DNA of 64,000 nucleotides. Origin: Micromonospora profundi. Its GTDB lineage: Bacteria; Actinomycetota; Actinomycetes; Mycobacteriales; Micromonosporaceae. Within the stretch, counting starts at the first letter, position 1, and each line of letters begins with the position of its first letter. Under the pieces are notes generated by a model that saw only the letters and a list, made by a program, of their open reading frames with translations, was not told where the DNA came from and searched no databases. The stretch lies in assembly GCF_011927785.1 (NCBI RefSeq), contig NZ_JAATJK010000001.1, positions 2,232,001-2,296,000 on the forward strand, read 5' to 3'. Below are positions 1-8,719 of this stretch, one piece after another. The position numbers were made by a program, and so were the translations under genes.

Positions 1-271
1 CTGACCGCGCCTAGCCGGCTTCCGCGCAGCATACGCTCGCCCATGATCGACTTCCCCTCGTTCGTGGTGCTGGTCTTCCGGGTGTAACGGTGGGTTCCCG
101 TCGCCCCATTCCCGCCCGAGGACACCATGCGTCCACAGGTGGGCCGGAACCAAGGGTAGCCGGCCTGGCCGGACACCTGCCCGGCCGTGTTCCGGCGGCG
201 GCGGTGATGGCTGCCACCGGGGATGTTAACCGCCCAGGCACGGCGAAGGTTGCGCCGGGCATCCCCAGCGG
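1..271. other. Left-edge stretch without a convincing gene
   Basis: The first 87 bases of the plus strand are open from the edge to a TAA at 85-87 and could be the last codons of a gene lying mostly outside the window, but the peptide is too short to recognise. The rest, up to the end of the minus-strand coiled-coil gene, shows no start, ribosome binding site or recognisable protein on either strand. Confidence 0.4.
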
Positions 272-1429
272 TCAGCGGGCGGCCTCGCCGGGGGCGGCGG
301 CGCCGAGGCGGGCCAGCGCCACGGCCAGGTCGCTGACCTGGTCACCGAGCTGCGCCACCCGCCGCTGGGCCAGGTCACGGTCGGACTCGGCGGCGTCGAG
401 GCGTACCGACAGGGCGGTGAGCCGGCCCTCGGCGGTGGCGGCGGCCTGCCGGGCGGCGGTCAGCTCGACGGCGAGGGAGTCGCGGTGCGCGACCGTGGCG
501 GCAAGCTCCGCGCGGAGCTGGGCGGCGAGCTCCGCGGCCTCCTGCCGGGCGTCGTCGGCCGCGCGGGCGGCGACCTGGGCGCGGTCGCGGGCCCGGTCGG
601 CCTGCTCGCGGGCGCGGGCCGCGTCGGCGGCCTCGGTGCGGGTCCGGGCGGCGTCGGCGCGGGCCTGGTCGATCTGGCGGCGGACGTCCTGCACCTCGCT
701 CTGCCACCGGCCGGCCCGCTCGGTCGCGTCGGCGGCGGCCCGGGTGGCCCGCTCGATATCGGCGCGCAACCCGTCGCGCTCGACGGTCAGGTCGGCTACG
801 CGCTGCCGCTCGGCGTCGCGGTGCGCCCGCAGGTCCCGCACCTCGGCGCGGGCCTGGTCCCTGTCGTGTTCGGCCTGTACGCGCAGCGCCTCGGCGGCGC
901 TGGCGTCGTGTCGTGCCGCGTCGCGGGCGGCCTCGGCGTGCTGCGCGCGCTCGTCGGCCGCGGTGGCCTGCCGCGTTGCCTGCTCGGCGCGCTGCCGGGC
1001 GTCGTCGGCCTCGGCGATGGCGACGCGGGCCTGCTCCCGGGCGCGTGCGGCGTCGGCCGCGGCGTTCTCGGCGTCGTCGCGGGCCTCGTCGCGTTCGATC
1101 TGGGCGGCGGCGATCTCGGTGGCGGCCTCGGCGTGCGCCTGGGCGAGTTGCCGTTGCACACCCAGCGGGGACAGCTCGGCGTGCAGGGCCTCGGTCAGCG
1201 TCTCGACGATCTGGTCGAGCCGGTCCACCGCCTCCCACGTGCGGGCCACCTGCCCGGGCAGGCCGGGGGCGTTGCGGTGCCGCATCCGGCTGTTGCGGGA
1301 GGCGCGCTGGCACGCCCCGTCGTTGTCCCGGCAGTAGCGGAAGGGGCGACCCGCGCCGACGCGCTGCGGCACCGGCTGTCCACAGTGGGCGCACGGGCGG
1401 GTGTCGGTGGGGGTGGGCTCGGCGTCCAT
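272..1429 (-). CDS. Coiled-coil protein with N-terminal Cys-rich motif
   Basis: 385 residues, function unknown. The N-terminus carries a small metal-binding-like cluster (CAHCGQ at about 13-18, then YC and AC at about 33 and 40), similar in spacing to a zinc ribbon. From about residue 65 to the end the protein is almost entirely a heptad-rich, Ala/Arg/Glu/Asp-rich coiled coil without Pro or Gly breaks, ending in a short hydrophobic segment. Proteins of this layout (zinc-binding head, long coiled-coil tail) include KfrA-like DNA-binding proteins of plasmids, but I cannot show homology. The gene stands alone; the next gene on the same strand (symporter) lies upstream beyond a 34-base gap. The ATG at 1427-1429 opens a frame with strong coding bias throughout. 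Confidence 0.8.
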   Translation of the reverse strand: MDAEPTPTDTRPCAHCGQPVPQRVGAGRPFRYCRDNDGACQRASRNSRMRHRNAPGLPGQVARTWEAVDRLDQIVETLTEALHAELSPLGVQRQLAQAHAEAATEIAAAQIERDEARDDAENAAADAARAREQARVAIAEADDARQRAEQATRQATAADERAQHAEAARDAARHDASAAEALRVQAEHDRDQARAEVRDLRAHRDAERQRVADLTVERDGLRADIERATRAAADATERAGRWQSEVQDVRRQIDQARADAARTRTEAADAARAREQADRARDRAQVAARAADDARQEAAELAAQLRAELAATVAHRDSLAVELTAARQAAATAEGRLTALSVRLDAAESDRDLAQRRVAQLGDQVSDLAVALARLGAAAPGEAAR

Positions 1430-1463
1430 CGAGGTGGCAGTCTAGTGCCGGCCGCCGACGGGG

Positions 1464-2819
1464 TCAGGTCGCGGCCCGGGCCGCCGAGTCCAGGGTGTAG
1501 CGGCGTTGCAGCAGCAACGCGGCGAGCATCGCCACCGCCGGCAGCAGGCCGAAGCCGTAGCGGACCGCCGCGAGCGCCGTGTCCGGCTGCACCGGCGACT
1601 CACCGGCCGTGGAGGCCACGAAACCGCCAACGGCCAGGCACAGCGCGTACGCGTACGGGCCCAGTGCCGCGCCGGTGGCCTCGGTGGCCGTCCACACCCC
1701 CGTGTAGGTGCCGGCGCCGGTGGTGTTGGTGGTGGCGGCGCGGATCACGTCGGGCAGCATCGAGAACGGCAGCAACTGCATGCCGGCGAACGCCACGCCG
1801 AGCACCGCCACGGCACCGATGAGCAGTGGCAGGCCGGCCGGGCGGCCCACCGCCAGCACCAGCGAGCCGACCGCGAACGCGCCCTGCGCGCCCAGCAGAG
1901 CCCGCTGCTTGCCGACCCGGCGGGCCAGGACCAGCCAGGCCGGCGTGACCAGTAGCGCCGGCGCGACGAACGCGGCCACCAGCACCGTGGTCAGGCCGGG
2001 GGCGCGCAGCTCGTACTCGGCGTAGTAGGGCACCCCGGCCAGCACCAGGTGGGTGGTGGTGGACATGGCCAGGTAGGCGGCGACCAGCCAGCGGAACTGC
2101 CTGTCGCGCAGCGCCGTGCGCAACGCCCGCCAGCCGCCGTGCCCCGCCGGGGTGGGGGTCGCCGCGGAGCCGCGCAGGCGGGCGATGCCGGCGACGCCGA
2201 CAAGCATGGCGATCAGCATCCCGACCGCGAGGATCACACCCATCCGCTGGTAGCCGGCGCGGGTCGCGGCGTCGCCGCCGGTGAGCAGCGGGGCCAGCAG
2301 GCCGGAGACCAGGATGCCCAGGGTCAGCACGACCATCCGGAACGCCATCAGCCGGGTGCGTTCGTGGTAGCCGATCCGCAGGTCGGCCGGTGTGGCCAGG
2401 TAGGGGACCTGGTAGGCGGCGAACAGCAGGTTGCCGGCGACGAAGAGCACCGCCACCCAGGCGGCGGCCGACACGCCGGTCAGGCCTCCGGGCACCGCGA
2501 AGAGCGCGGCGAACGCGACAGGCAGGGCGCAGCCGACCAGCAGGAGTCGACGCCGGTCGCCCCGGCGGGTCTGCTCGACGTCGGCGCGGTGACCGATCCA
2601 CGGGTGCAGCAGCACGTCGGCGATCTTCGGCAGCAGCAGCGCCAGGCCGGCGAGCCAGGGTGCGACGGCCAGCACGTCGGTGAGGAAGTAGAGCAGCAGC
2701 AGGCCGGGCACTGTCACCCAGACACCCATGCCGAGCGACCCGACCGCGAAGCCCGTCAGGGGGCCGCGGGGCAGCGTCGCGTCGGTGGCGGCCGCGGGCC
2801 GCCGGTCGAGCCCGGTCAT
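1464..2819 (-). CDS. GPH-type MFS symporter
   Basis: About 451 residues, a 12-helix integral membrane transporter of the MFS. The N-terminal part (FLTDVLAV..., LLLPKIADVLLHPWIGHRAD, then RRR-rich loop) is typical of the glycoside-pentoside-hexuronide:cation symporter branch (MelB-like), where the conserved Asp in helix 2 binds the coupling ion. The start is the ATG at 2817-2819, preceded by AGAGGAAA; a much longer open frame continues upstream but runs across the regulator on the other strand. It is divergent from the TetR gene and shares with it a 48-base intergenic region holding an 18-bp operator, so it is very probably TetR-repressed. Substrate unknown; the linked monooxygenase suggests something other than a simple sugar. 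Confidence 0.85.
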   Translation of the reverse strand: MTGLDRRPAAATDATLPRGPLTGFAVGSLGMGVWVTVPGLLLLYFLTDVLAVAPWLAGLALLLPKIADVLLHPWIGHRADVEQTRRGDRRRLLLVGCALPVAFAALFAVPGGLTGVSAAAWVAVLFVAGNLLFAAYQVPYLATPADLRIGYHERTRLMAFRMVVLTLGILVSGLLAPLLTGGDAATRAGYQRMGVILAVGMLIAMLVGVAGIARLRGSAATPTPAGHGGWRALRTALRDRQFRWLVAAYLAMSTTTHLVLAGVPYYAEYELRAPGLTTVLVAAFVAPALLVTPAWLVLARRVGKQRALLGAQGAFAVGSLVLAVGRPAGLPLLIGAVAVLGVAFAGMQLLPFSMLPDVIRAATTNTTGAGTYTGVWTATEATGAALGPYAYALCLAVGGFVASTAGESPVQPDTALAAVRYGFGLLPAVAMLAALLLQRRYTLDSAARAAT

Positions 2820-2837
2820 GGCCGTTTCCTCTCCGCA

Positions 2838-2855
2838 ATCCAACGGTTGCTGGAT
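2838..2855. promoter_or_regulatory. TetR operator copy 1 (symporter/TetR promoters)
   Basis: Inverted repeat ATCCA-N8-TGGAT (AACGGTTGC-type centre, extended by A/T to 20 bp at 2837-2856) between the divergent symporter and TetR genes. A second element with the same arms, the same 8-base spacing and 14 of 18 identical bases lies immediately before the flavin monooxygenase at 3548-3565. Repetition of the same dyad in two promoters flanking one TetR gene is the basis for calling it the operator. Confidence 0.75.
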
Positions 2856-2867
2856 TCTAGGGGCAGA

Positions 2868-3524
2868 ATGGCGGCCATGACCATGCCCCGACGCCGTCCG
2901 GGTCGGCCCCGACGCGAGGAGACCAGACCGACCCGCGAGGTGGTGCTCACCGCCGCCACCGCGCTGTTCGCCGAGCGCGGCTTCGACGCCGTCGGGCTGC
3001 GGGACGTCGCCGCGGCCGCCGGCGTGGACGTCGCCACTGTCGCGCACCACACGGGTACGAAGGCCGCGCTGTACGACGCCTGCTTCGCCCGGGTGTTCAG
3101 CGCCGAGCGGGACGTGCTCACCGGGGCCGCGCAGCGGGCGCGTGCGGCGCTCGACGCGGGGCCTGACGCGGCGCGGCGGGCGCTGCACGATCTGGTCGAC
3201 GTGTTCGTCGACTTCCTGGAGGACCACCCGGAGACCACAGCGCTGTGGCTGCGCCGCTGGCTGGAACCGCAGCGGCACGCCGAACTGGACCAGCGCTACG
3301 CCGAGCCGCTGTACCGGTTGGTGGCGGAGCTGCTGACCGCCGCGGCGGAGGCCGGCGCGCTGACCGAACCGACCCCGCACGTCACCGTACGCAGCCTGGT
3401 GTGGGCCACCCACGGGCACGTCGTGGCGCTGGCCGCAGGCGCCCCCGGTGCCCGGGAGCGGCGCGAGTTCCGGACGTTCGTGCACCGTCTCCTGGACGGC
3501 CTGTACGGGCCACCGCCCTCTTGA
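2868..3524 (+). CDS. TetR-family transcriptional regulator
   Basis: 218 residues from the ATG at 2868. The N-terminal HTH reads TREVVLTAATALFAERGFD then VGLRDVAAAAGVDVATVAHH, the classic TetR helix-turn-helix, ending in the conserved KAALYDA stretch; the rest is the helical ligand and dimer domain (C-terminal region of the TetR_C type). AGGGG at 2859-2863 is close to the ATG at 2868; in-frame ATGs at 2877 and 2883 are possible alternatives. The gene is divergent from the symporter and followed, after 56 bases, by the monooxygenase; matched operators before both indicate that it represses itself, the symporter and the monooxygenase/SDR operon, and is probably released by their substrate. Confidence 0.9.
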   Translation: MAAMTMPRRRPGRPRREETRPTREVVLTAATALFAERGFDAVGLRDVAAAAGVDVATVAHHTGTKAALYDACFARVFSAERDVLTGAAQRARAALDAGPDAARRALHDLVDVFVDFLEDHPETTALWLRRWLEPQRHAELDQRYAEPLYRLVAELLTAAAEAGALTEPTPHVTVRSLVWATHGHVVALAAGAPGARERREFRTFVHRLLDGLYGPPPS

Positions 3525-3547
3525 CGGGCCGCCCCCACCCGACGATT

Positions 3548-3565
3548 ATCCATCGGACGTTGGAT
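3548..3565. promoter_or_regulatory. TetR operator copy 2 (monooxygenase promoter)
   Basis: ATCCATCGGACGTTGGAT: same ATCCA/TGGAT arms and 8-base spacing as the dyad at 2838-2855. It ends 15 bases before the chosen monooxygenase start, so a bound repressor would block transcription initiation of that operon. Confidence 0.75.
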
Positions 3566-3580
3566 TACATGGGGGCAGCG

Positions 3581-4903
3581 ATGCAGGCACCACCCACTGT
3601 CGCGGTGATCGGCGCCGGCGCGGCCGGCCTCGCCGCCGTCAAGGCACTGCGCGACGCGGCCGTGCCCACCGTGTGTTTCGAGGCCACCGACCAGGTTGGC
3701 GGCCTCTGGGTGTACGGGGCGCCCGACTCACCCGCCTACCGGACGCTGCACCTGAACACCAGCCGTGGCCGCACCGAGTTCGCCGACCACCCGATGCCCG
3801 CCGACTGGCCCGACTACCCCGACCACCGCCGGATCGCCGCCTACCTGGCCGACTACGCCGACCGTTTCGGGTTGCGTGACAGCATCCGCATGCGGCACAC
3901 CGTCGAGCAGGTCACCCGCGACCCCGCCGGCACGTGGACGGTGACCGCGAGCGGGCCGGACGGGCCGGTCGAGATCACCGTCGAGGCGGTGGTCGTCGCC
4001 AACGGCCACAACCGGGTGCCGCGACTGCCCGACCCGCCGTACCCCGGCGAGTGCACCGCCGAGCAGATGCACAGCCACGACTACCGGGGTCCGGAGCAGC
4101 TGGCGGGAAAGCGGGTTCTCGTCGTCGGCGGCGGCAACTCGGCAATGGACATCGCCGTCGACGCCTCGTACGCCGCGCAGCGCACTCTGCTGTCGCTGCG
4201 CCGGGGAGTCTGGGTGGTGCCCAAATACCTGCTGGGCCGCCCCTCGGACACCCTCAACGGAGCGCTGGCCCGCCGGCTGCCGTGGCGACTGCGTCAACGC
4301 ATCAGTCAGACCCTGCTCACCGCCACCGTCGGCAGCCCCTCCCGCTACGGGCTGCCCGCACCCACCCACGGCTTCCTCCAGGACCATCCGACGCTCTCCG
4401 ACGGGCTGCTGTCCCGGCTGACCCACGGCGACGTCGAGGCCCGCCCCGGCGTCGCCGCCCTGCACGGCGACCGGGTCGAGTTCACCGACGGCCGCAGCGA
4501 CCACGTCGACCTGGTCATCTGGTGCACCGGCTACCGGGTGCAGATCCCGTTCCTCGACCCAGCGCTGCTCGGCGGCGGCGCCGACACCTTGGCGCTGTAC
4601 CGGCACGTGTTCCACCCCGACGCTGCCGGCCTGACGTTCGTCGGGCTGATGCAGTCCACCGGCTCTGCGTTCCCCCTCGTCGAGGCTCAGGCCAAGCTGA
4701 TCGCCGCGCACCTGGCCGGCCGGTACGCGCTGCCCGATCCGCAGCGGCAGCGCGCCGCCTGCCGGGCCGAACTGCGCGCCGCGACCGCCCGTTGGGGTCA
4801 GCGTCGCCCGGCCATGCGTGTCGACTTCGACGCGTACCTGGCCGAGCTGACACGTGAGCTGACCTCCGGCGCCCGCCGGGCCGCCTCGGGAGCGGGGCGG
4901 TGA
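3581..4903 (+). CDS. Flavin-containing monooxygenase
   Basis: About 440 residues. The FAD-binding Rossmann motif GAGAAG sits at residues 11-16, a second nucleotide-binding motif (VLVVGGGNSAMD, for NADPH) lies about residue 180, and between them is the FMO-type stretch EQMHSHDYRG, a variant of the family fingerprint FxGxxxHxxxY. Such enzymes use NADPH and O2 to oxygenate N- or S-containing soft nucleophiles or ketones; the exact substrate is not predictable. Start chosen at ATG 3581 because GGGGG (3571-3575) is well spaced for it; an in-frame ATG at 3569 abuts the operator and has no ribosome binding site. The stop overlaps the start of the next gene by 4 bases (GTGA), so the two are translationally coupled. 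Confidence 0.88.
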   Translation: MQAPPTVAVIGAGAAGLAAVKALRDAAVPTVCFEATDQVGGLWVYGAPDSPAYRTLHLNTSRGRTEFADHPMPADWPDYPDHRRIAAYLADYADRFGLRDSIRMRHTVEQVTRDPAGTWTVTASGPDGPVEITVEAVVVANGHNRVPRLPDPPYPGECTAEQMHSHDYRGPEQLAGKRVLVVGGGNSAMDIAVDASYAAQRTLLSLRRGVWVVPKYLLGRPSDTLNGALARRLPWRLRQRISQTLLTATVGSPSRYGLPAPTHGFLQDHPTLSDGLLSRLTHGDVEARPGVAALHGDRVEFTDGRSDHVDLVIWCTGYRVQIPFLDPALLGGGADTLALYRHVFHPDAAGLTFVGLMQSTGSAFPLVEAQAKLIAAHLAGRYALPDPQRQRAACRAELRAATARWGQRRPAMRVDFDAYLAELTRELTSGARRAASGAGR

Positions 4904-5730
4904 CGGGCCGCTCGCTGGCCGGCCGGCGGGTGCTCGTCACCGGGGCGAACGGGACCTTCGGCCGGCACCTGGGAGTCGCGCTGAGCGCCTCCGGCGCACG
5001 GGTCGTCGGGCTCGACCTCCGCCCGCGCCCCGACGACGACGTGCCGGTGCTCGGCTGCGACCTGACCGACCCGGACGCCGTACCCGCCGCGGTGGCCACC
5101 GCTGTCGACCGGCTCGGCGGCCTCGACCTGCTGATCAACAACGCGGGGATCGGTGGTCCCGCCCCTGCCGAACTGCCGCCCGACGAGGTGGTCCGCCAGC
5201 AACTGGAGGTCAACCTGCTCGCCGCCTGGCGGACCACCGCCGCGGCACTGCCCCCACTGATCGCCGCCCGTGGGCGGGTGATCTTCGTGGCCAGCAGGAT
5301 GGCGGTGCTGCCGTTGCCACTGGCCGCCGCGTACGGGGTCAGCAAACGGGCACTCGTCGCGTACGCCGACGCGCTGCGCCACGAGGTCGGCAGCCACGTC
5401 GGCGTGAGCGTCGTCTACCCCAGCATGGTGGCCTCACCGATCCACGACAGCACCGCCGAGGCCGGCCTGTCCCTGCAAGGGGTGTCCCGACCGGAGCCCG
5501 TCGACGGTGTCGTCGCGGCGATCCTGCGTACCGCCACCGCCCGACGGGCACCTCGGGATGTGGCGACCACGAGACGCGGCCGACTCGAGATGGCCGTCGG
5601 CCGGCACGCGCCCGCGCTGGCCGACCGGCTGGTACGGCGTACCCTCGCGGCCCGGCTCGCCGCCGGCGACCTGGACGCCGCGCCGCTGGCCGCCGGGATG
5701 GTCCGCCGCCACCGCGACCCCGAAAGCTGA
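4900..5730 (+). CDS. Short-chain dehydrogenase/reductase
   Basis: 276 residues, classical SDR. Cofactor motif TGANGTFGRHLG near residue 14, NNAG motif (LLINNAGIGG) near 84, catalytic Ser in IFVASRM and the YGVSK motif (Tyr and Lys) near 147-151. It begins with GTG overlapping the monooxygenase stop, with GGAGCGGGG just upstream, so it works in the same pathway: oxygenation followed by (or preceded by) an alcohol/ketone redox step. The C-terminal 40 residues are Arg/Ala-rich and beyond the usual core. Controlled through the operator at 3548. Confidence 0.87.
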   Translation: MTGRSLAGRRVLVTGANGTFGRHLGVALSASGARVVGLDLRPRPDDDVPVLGCDLTDPDAVPAAVATAVDRLGGLDLLINNAGIGGPAPAELPPDEVVRQQLEVNLLAAWRTTAAALPPLIAARGRVIFVASRMAVLPLPLAAAYGVSKRALVAYADALRHEVGSHVGVSVVYPSMVASPIHDSTAEAGLSLQGVSRPEPVDGVVAAILRTATARRAPRDVATTRRGRLEMAVGRHAPALADRLVRRTLAARLAAGDLDAAPLAAGMVRRHRDPES

Positions 5731-5795
5731 CCCTGGTACGGCCGTCGCAGGTGGGCACGCTCGGTCTGTGCCGGCGCTGGCGTGATTGCGGCCGC

Positions 5796-6446
5796 TCAGG
5801 GCGTGGCGACGGCGGCGCGGCTGCGGTCGGCGGCGATGCGCACGGCCAGCGCCGCGAGCGCCGTCCCGGTCACCCAGCGCTGCACCCGCAGCCACAGCGG
5901 CCGGCGGGCGAAGAACCCGGCGAGCGAACCGGCGGTGAGCACGATCAGCGCGTTCATTGTCAGCGCCACGGTGATCTGGGTCAGCCCGAGCAGCAGGCTC
6001 TGCGCCGCCACATGCCCTCGTGTCGGGTCGACGAACTGCGGCAGCAGCGACACGTACAGGATGGCGATCTTGGGGTTGAGCAGGTTGGTGACCAGGCCCA
6101 TGGTGAACAGCCGTCGCGGCCGGTCCGGCGGCAGTGGCGCGGGCGTGAACGGTGACCGCCCGCCGGGGCGGATCGTGCGCCAGGCCAGCCAGAGCAGGTA
6201 GCCGGCCCCGGCGAGCTTCACCACCGCGTACAGCGTCGGCACCAGGACGAAGACGGTGGCCAGCCCGGCGACCGCCGCAGCAAGGTAGACGCCGAAGCCG
6301 GCAGCCACTCCGAGCAGCGAGACCAGCCCGGCCCGGCGGCCCTGCGCCACCGACCGGGAGATCAGGTAGACCATGTTCGGGCCGGGCGTGAGCACCAACC
6401 CCAACCCCACCAACGCGATGCCCAGCACCGCACCCGAGCTCACCAT
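5796..6446 (-). CDS. LysE/RhtB-family exporter
   Basis: 216 residues with about six hydrophobic helices. The N-terminal signature LVLTPGPNMVYLISRSVAQGRRAGL is diagnostic for the LysE/RhtB amino-acid exporter family, and GLVTNLLNPKIAILYVSLLPQF is the second family signature. Start is the ATG at 6444-6446 with a GGGGGG tract just upstream; a longer open frame to 6569 lacks a ribosome binding site. It is convergent with the SDR. Probable role is efflux of an amino acid or related metabolite; specificity unknown. Confidence 0.88.
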   Translation of the reverse strand: MVSSGAVLGIALVGLGLVLTPGPNMVYLISRSVAQGRRAGLVSLLGVAAGFGVYLAAAVAGLATVFVLVPTLYAVVKLAGAGYLLWLAWRTIRPGGRSPFTPAPLPPDRPRRLFTMGLVTNLLNPKIAILYVSLLPQFVDPTRGHVAAQSLLLGLTQITVALTMNALIVLTAGSLAGFFARRPLWLRVQRWVTGTALAALAVRIAADRSRAAVATP

Positions 6447-6679
6447 GACCGTCCCCCCGTTCGCTGATCCACTCCGCACCGACCGTAGACGCGGCCGGCG
6501 TCGGTGGCCCAGAGCCACCTGACCGGTGGTGGCCTGCCGTGTTGAACCGGCCACGGGGGCCGAAACCACCTGGTGGGCGTACGGCGGGAATGGTCGACGG
6601 CCCGGCCGCGCTGACCTGTTGCGAGGCGTGTCGGCGGGCGGACGCGGCGCGTTACGGTGACCGGGGGAGGTGCCGCAAG

Positions 6680-7156
6680 GTGACCGAGGCGTGGGACGCG
6701 GCCGTGGAGGCGCAGATCCGGGGAGCCGTGCAACGCGGCGAGTTCGACGACCTGCCCGGCATGGGCAAGCCGATCCCCGGCAAAGGCGCGCCGTACGACG
6801 AGTCGTGGTGGATCAAGAGTTTCCTGGAGCGTGAGGCGCTGCCGAGCGACCTGCTCCTGCCCACCCCGCTGCAACTGCGCCGCCGCATCGACCAGGTCCC
6901 CGACGAGGTCCGTGACCTGCCCACCGAGCAGTCCGTGCGGGATTTCGTGGGGCAGCTCAACGCGCAGATCGTGGCCTGGCTGCGCAACCCCGAAGGCCCC
7001 CGGGTGGTGGTGCGGCCGGTAAACGCCGAGGCGGTGGTGCACCGCTGGCGCGCCGAGCGCACCCGGCCCGAGATCATTACGCCCGCCGTCGAGCCGGTGA
7101 CCGCCGTCGCGTCGCCGCGCCGCAGCTGGTGGCTGCGCTGGCGCCGCCGGGGCTGA
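6680..7156 (+). CDS. DUF1992 (DnaJ-homologue 28-type) protein
   Basis: 158 residues from GTG 6680. The core AQIRGAVQRGEFDDLPGMGK followed by PIP and later LQLRRRIDQVPDEVRDLP is the DUF1992 / DNAJC28 conserved domain, a small cytoplasmic protein of unknown function (in eukaryotic homologues it is linked to DnaJ and trafficking). An open frame extends upstream to 6539, but a strong GGGGGAGG at 6663-6670 lies 9 bases before GTG 6680 and the domain begins right after it, so the shorter start is preferred. The C-terminus is Arg/Trp-rich (RRSWWLRWRRR), perhaps membrane or nucleic-acid contacting. Confidence 0.82.
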   Translation: MTEAWDAAVEAQIRGAVQRGEFDDLPGMGKPIPGKGAPYDESWWIKSFLEREALPSDLLLPTPLQLRRRIDQVPDEVRDLPTEQSVRDFVGQLNAQIVAWLRNPEGPRVVVRPVNAEAVVHRWRAERTRPEIITPAVEPVTAVASPRRSWWLRWRRRG

Positions 7157-7209
7157 CCCGCGACGGGTGGGGGCATCCCGATCAGGACTCGCGGCGGCAG
7201 ACTGTGCGG

Positions 7210-7752
7210 ATGCTGATCGAGCTGCGGGCGCCAGCCGTCTCCCCGGCGCGAGACCTCGCTCTGCGACCCTGGTGCGCCGACGACCTGGACGCCCTCGTTG
7301 ACGCGTACCGGGATCCGGTGTTGCGGCGGTGGACCCGCCTGCCCGTGACCAACGCCGCCGAGGCGCGGCAGTGGCTGGACCGGGTGCGACGGGACTGGGA
7401 CGACGGCAGCCGGTACAGCTTCGCCGTCCTCCAGGACGACCCGGACGGCCCACGGCTGGTGGCGAACGTGGTGCTCAAGAACGCCACGCCCGACGGCCCG
7501 ACGGCCGAGGTGGGGTACTGGACAGCGGTCTGGGCCCGCGGTCGCGGAATAGCCCCGCGGGCGGTCGTCGCGCTGAGCGGGTGGGCGTTCGACCGGTCTC
7601 CCGGCCTGACCCGCCTCGACCTCATGCACCAGGTGGACAACGTGGCGTCCTGCCGCGTGGCGCAGAAGAGCGGTTACATCTTCCAGGAGGTGCTGCCGGC
7701 CCGGCCACCGTTTCCACTCGACGGTCACCGGCACTCGCTGACCGCCGGCTAG
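7210..7752 (+). CDS. GNAT-family N-acetyltransferase (RimJ-like)
   Basis: 180 residues. The acetyl-CoA loop GYWTAVWARGRGIAPRAVVALSGWAF (about 93-118) and the C-terminal DLMHQVDNVASCRVAQKSGY stretch (family RxHxxN..S..v.ekxGf) place it in the RimJ/RimL branch of GNAT acetyltransferases, which modify N-terminal or side-chain amines. An in-frame GTG lies two codons upstream (7204). Substrate unknown; no operon partner beyond the DUF1992 gene 53 bases upstream. Confidence 0.85.
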   Translation: MLIELRAPAVSPARDLALRPWCADDLDALVDAYRDPVLRRWTRLPVTNAAEARQWLDRVRRDWDDGSRYSFAVLQDDPDGPRLVANVVLKNATPDGPTAEVGYWTAVWARGRGIAPRAVVALSGWAFDRSPGLTRLDLMHQVDNVASCRVAQKSGYIFQEVLPARPPFPLDGHRHSLTAG

Positions 7753-7825
7753 CGGTCAACCACCGCCGCCCGCCATCGCCTCACCGGAGGCCGCACCGCA
7801 GGCGACGGAGCGGCTCGCGGAGTCC

Positions 7826-8701
7826 TCATCGGCCCGCGGTCTCCTTCGGGTAGTGGCGGCGCAGGTTGGCGGCGAGGACGCGGTCGAGCATGCGGTCGGA
7901 GAGCATCGGGCCCAGGCGCATGATCAGCGCGGCGTCCCGGCCGGCGGTGTAGCGGGTGCGCGGTCTACGCGCCGTCACAGCCCTCGCGATGACCCGGGCG
8001 GCGGCGTCGGCGGTCAGCCCTGAAGCAGTGCCCGAGGTCATCAACTTGTTGTTCGCCTGGACGAGGCTGCCGTAGCGCTCGTCCTGCTCCGGCGTCATTT
8101 GGGCAGCCAGGTGGTTCGCCGTCTCGACCCCGCGGGCAGCCATCTCCGTGCGGACGCCGCCGGGCTCGACCACCACCACCTGTACGCCAAGAGAAGCGAC
8201 CTCCCGGCGGAGCGAGTCGCTGACCGCCTCCAGGGCGAACTTGGCGCCGGCGTACGCGCCGTATGTGGCCATGGCGAACTTGCCGCCCACCGAGCTGATG
8301 TTGATGACGCGGCCCTTGCTGCGTAGCAGCGCGGGTAGGAGCGCTTGAGTGACAGCGATGTGGCCGAACAGGTTGACGTCGAACGCCCGCCGCCACTCCG
8401 CCATCGGCAGGACTTCGACTGGGGCGTTCACCTGGACGCCGGCGTTGTTGACGAGCGCGTGCAGTGCGCGGGGGTCATCGGCCACCCGCGCGGCGAGTGC
8501 CTCCACGTGCTCGGACTTGGTGATGTCGAGGATGATCGGCTCGATGCCTGTCGATTGGATGGCGTCAGCGTCACGGTCGCGTCGTACGCCGGCCAGGACG
8601 TGAAATCCCAGGCGAGCCAGTTCGCGGGCGGCTGACGCGCCCACGCCCGTGGAGGCTCCGGTTACGACGATCAACTTGCGATGCTCAGATGACGTTGTCA
8701 T
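7826..8701 (-). CDS. Short-chain dehydrogenase/reductase
   Basis: 291 residues, classical SDR: TGASTGVGASAARELARLG cofactor motif near 15, LVNNAGVQ near 85, INISSVGG catalytic Ser near 136 and YGAYAGAKFA with Tyr/Lys near 149-153. Length and C-terminal extension resemble the oxidoreductases linked to TetR regulators. The ATG at 8699-8701 lies inside a 23-bp perfect palindrome that must be the binding site of the divergent TetR protein. AT-richer and with a less extreme third-position GC than its neighbours, suggesting later acquisition. Function likely oxidation or reduction of a hydrophobic or toxic carbonyl compound. Confidence 0.88.
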   Translation of the reverse strand: MTTSSEHRKLIVVTGASTGVGASAARELARLGFHVLAGVRRDRDADAIQSTGIEPIILDITKSEHVEALAARVADDPRALHALVNNAGVQVNAPVEVLPMAEWRRAFDVNLFGHIAVTQALLPALLRSKGRVINISSVGGKFAMATYGAYAGAKFALEAVSDSLRREVASLGVQVVVVEPGGVRTEMAARGVETANHLAAQMTPEQDERYGSLVQANNKLMTSGTASGLTADAAARVIARAVTARRPRTRYTAGRDAALIMRLGPMLSDRMLDRVLAANLRRHYPKETAGR

Positions 8702-8706
8702 CTGAG
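8684..8706. promoter_or_regulatory. Palindromic operator across the SDR start codon
   Basis: Perfect inverted repeat: arms CTCAGATGAC and GTCATCTGAG separated by GTT. It covers the SDR start codon (8699-8701) and its first codons, so binding would block elongation or initiation of a leaderless or very short-leader transcript. Shares a 16-bp block with the element at 8720-8735. Confidence 0.8.
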
Positions 8707-8719
8707 CTACCGTACCGTT

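Noticed and set aside
90..1337. Long plus-strand open frame rich in Ala, Arg and Ser opposite the coiled-coil gene
   Set aside because: Antisense shadow: low-complexity composition caused by GC-rich third positions; the minus-strand reading has heptad structure and a plausible start.
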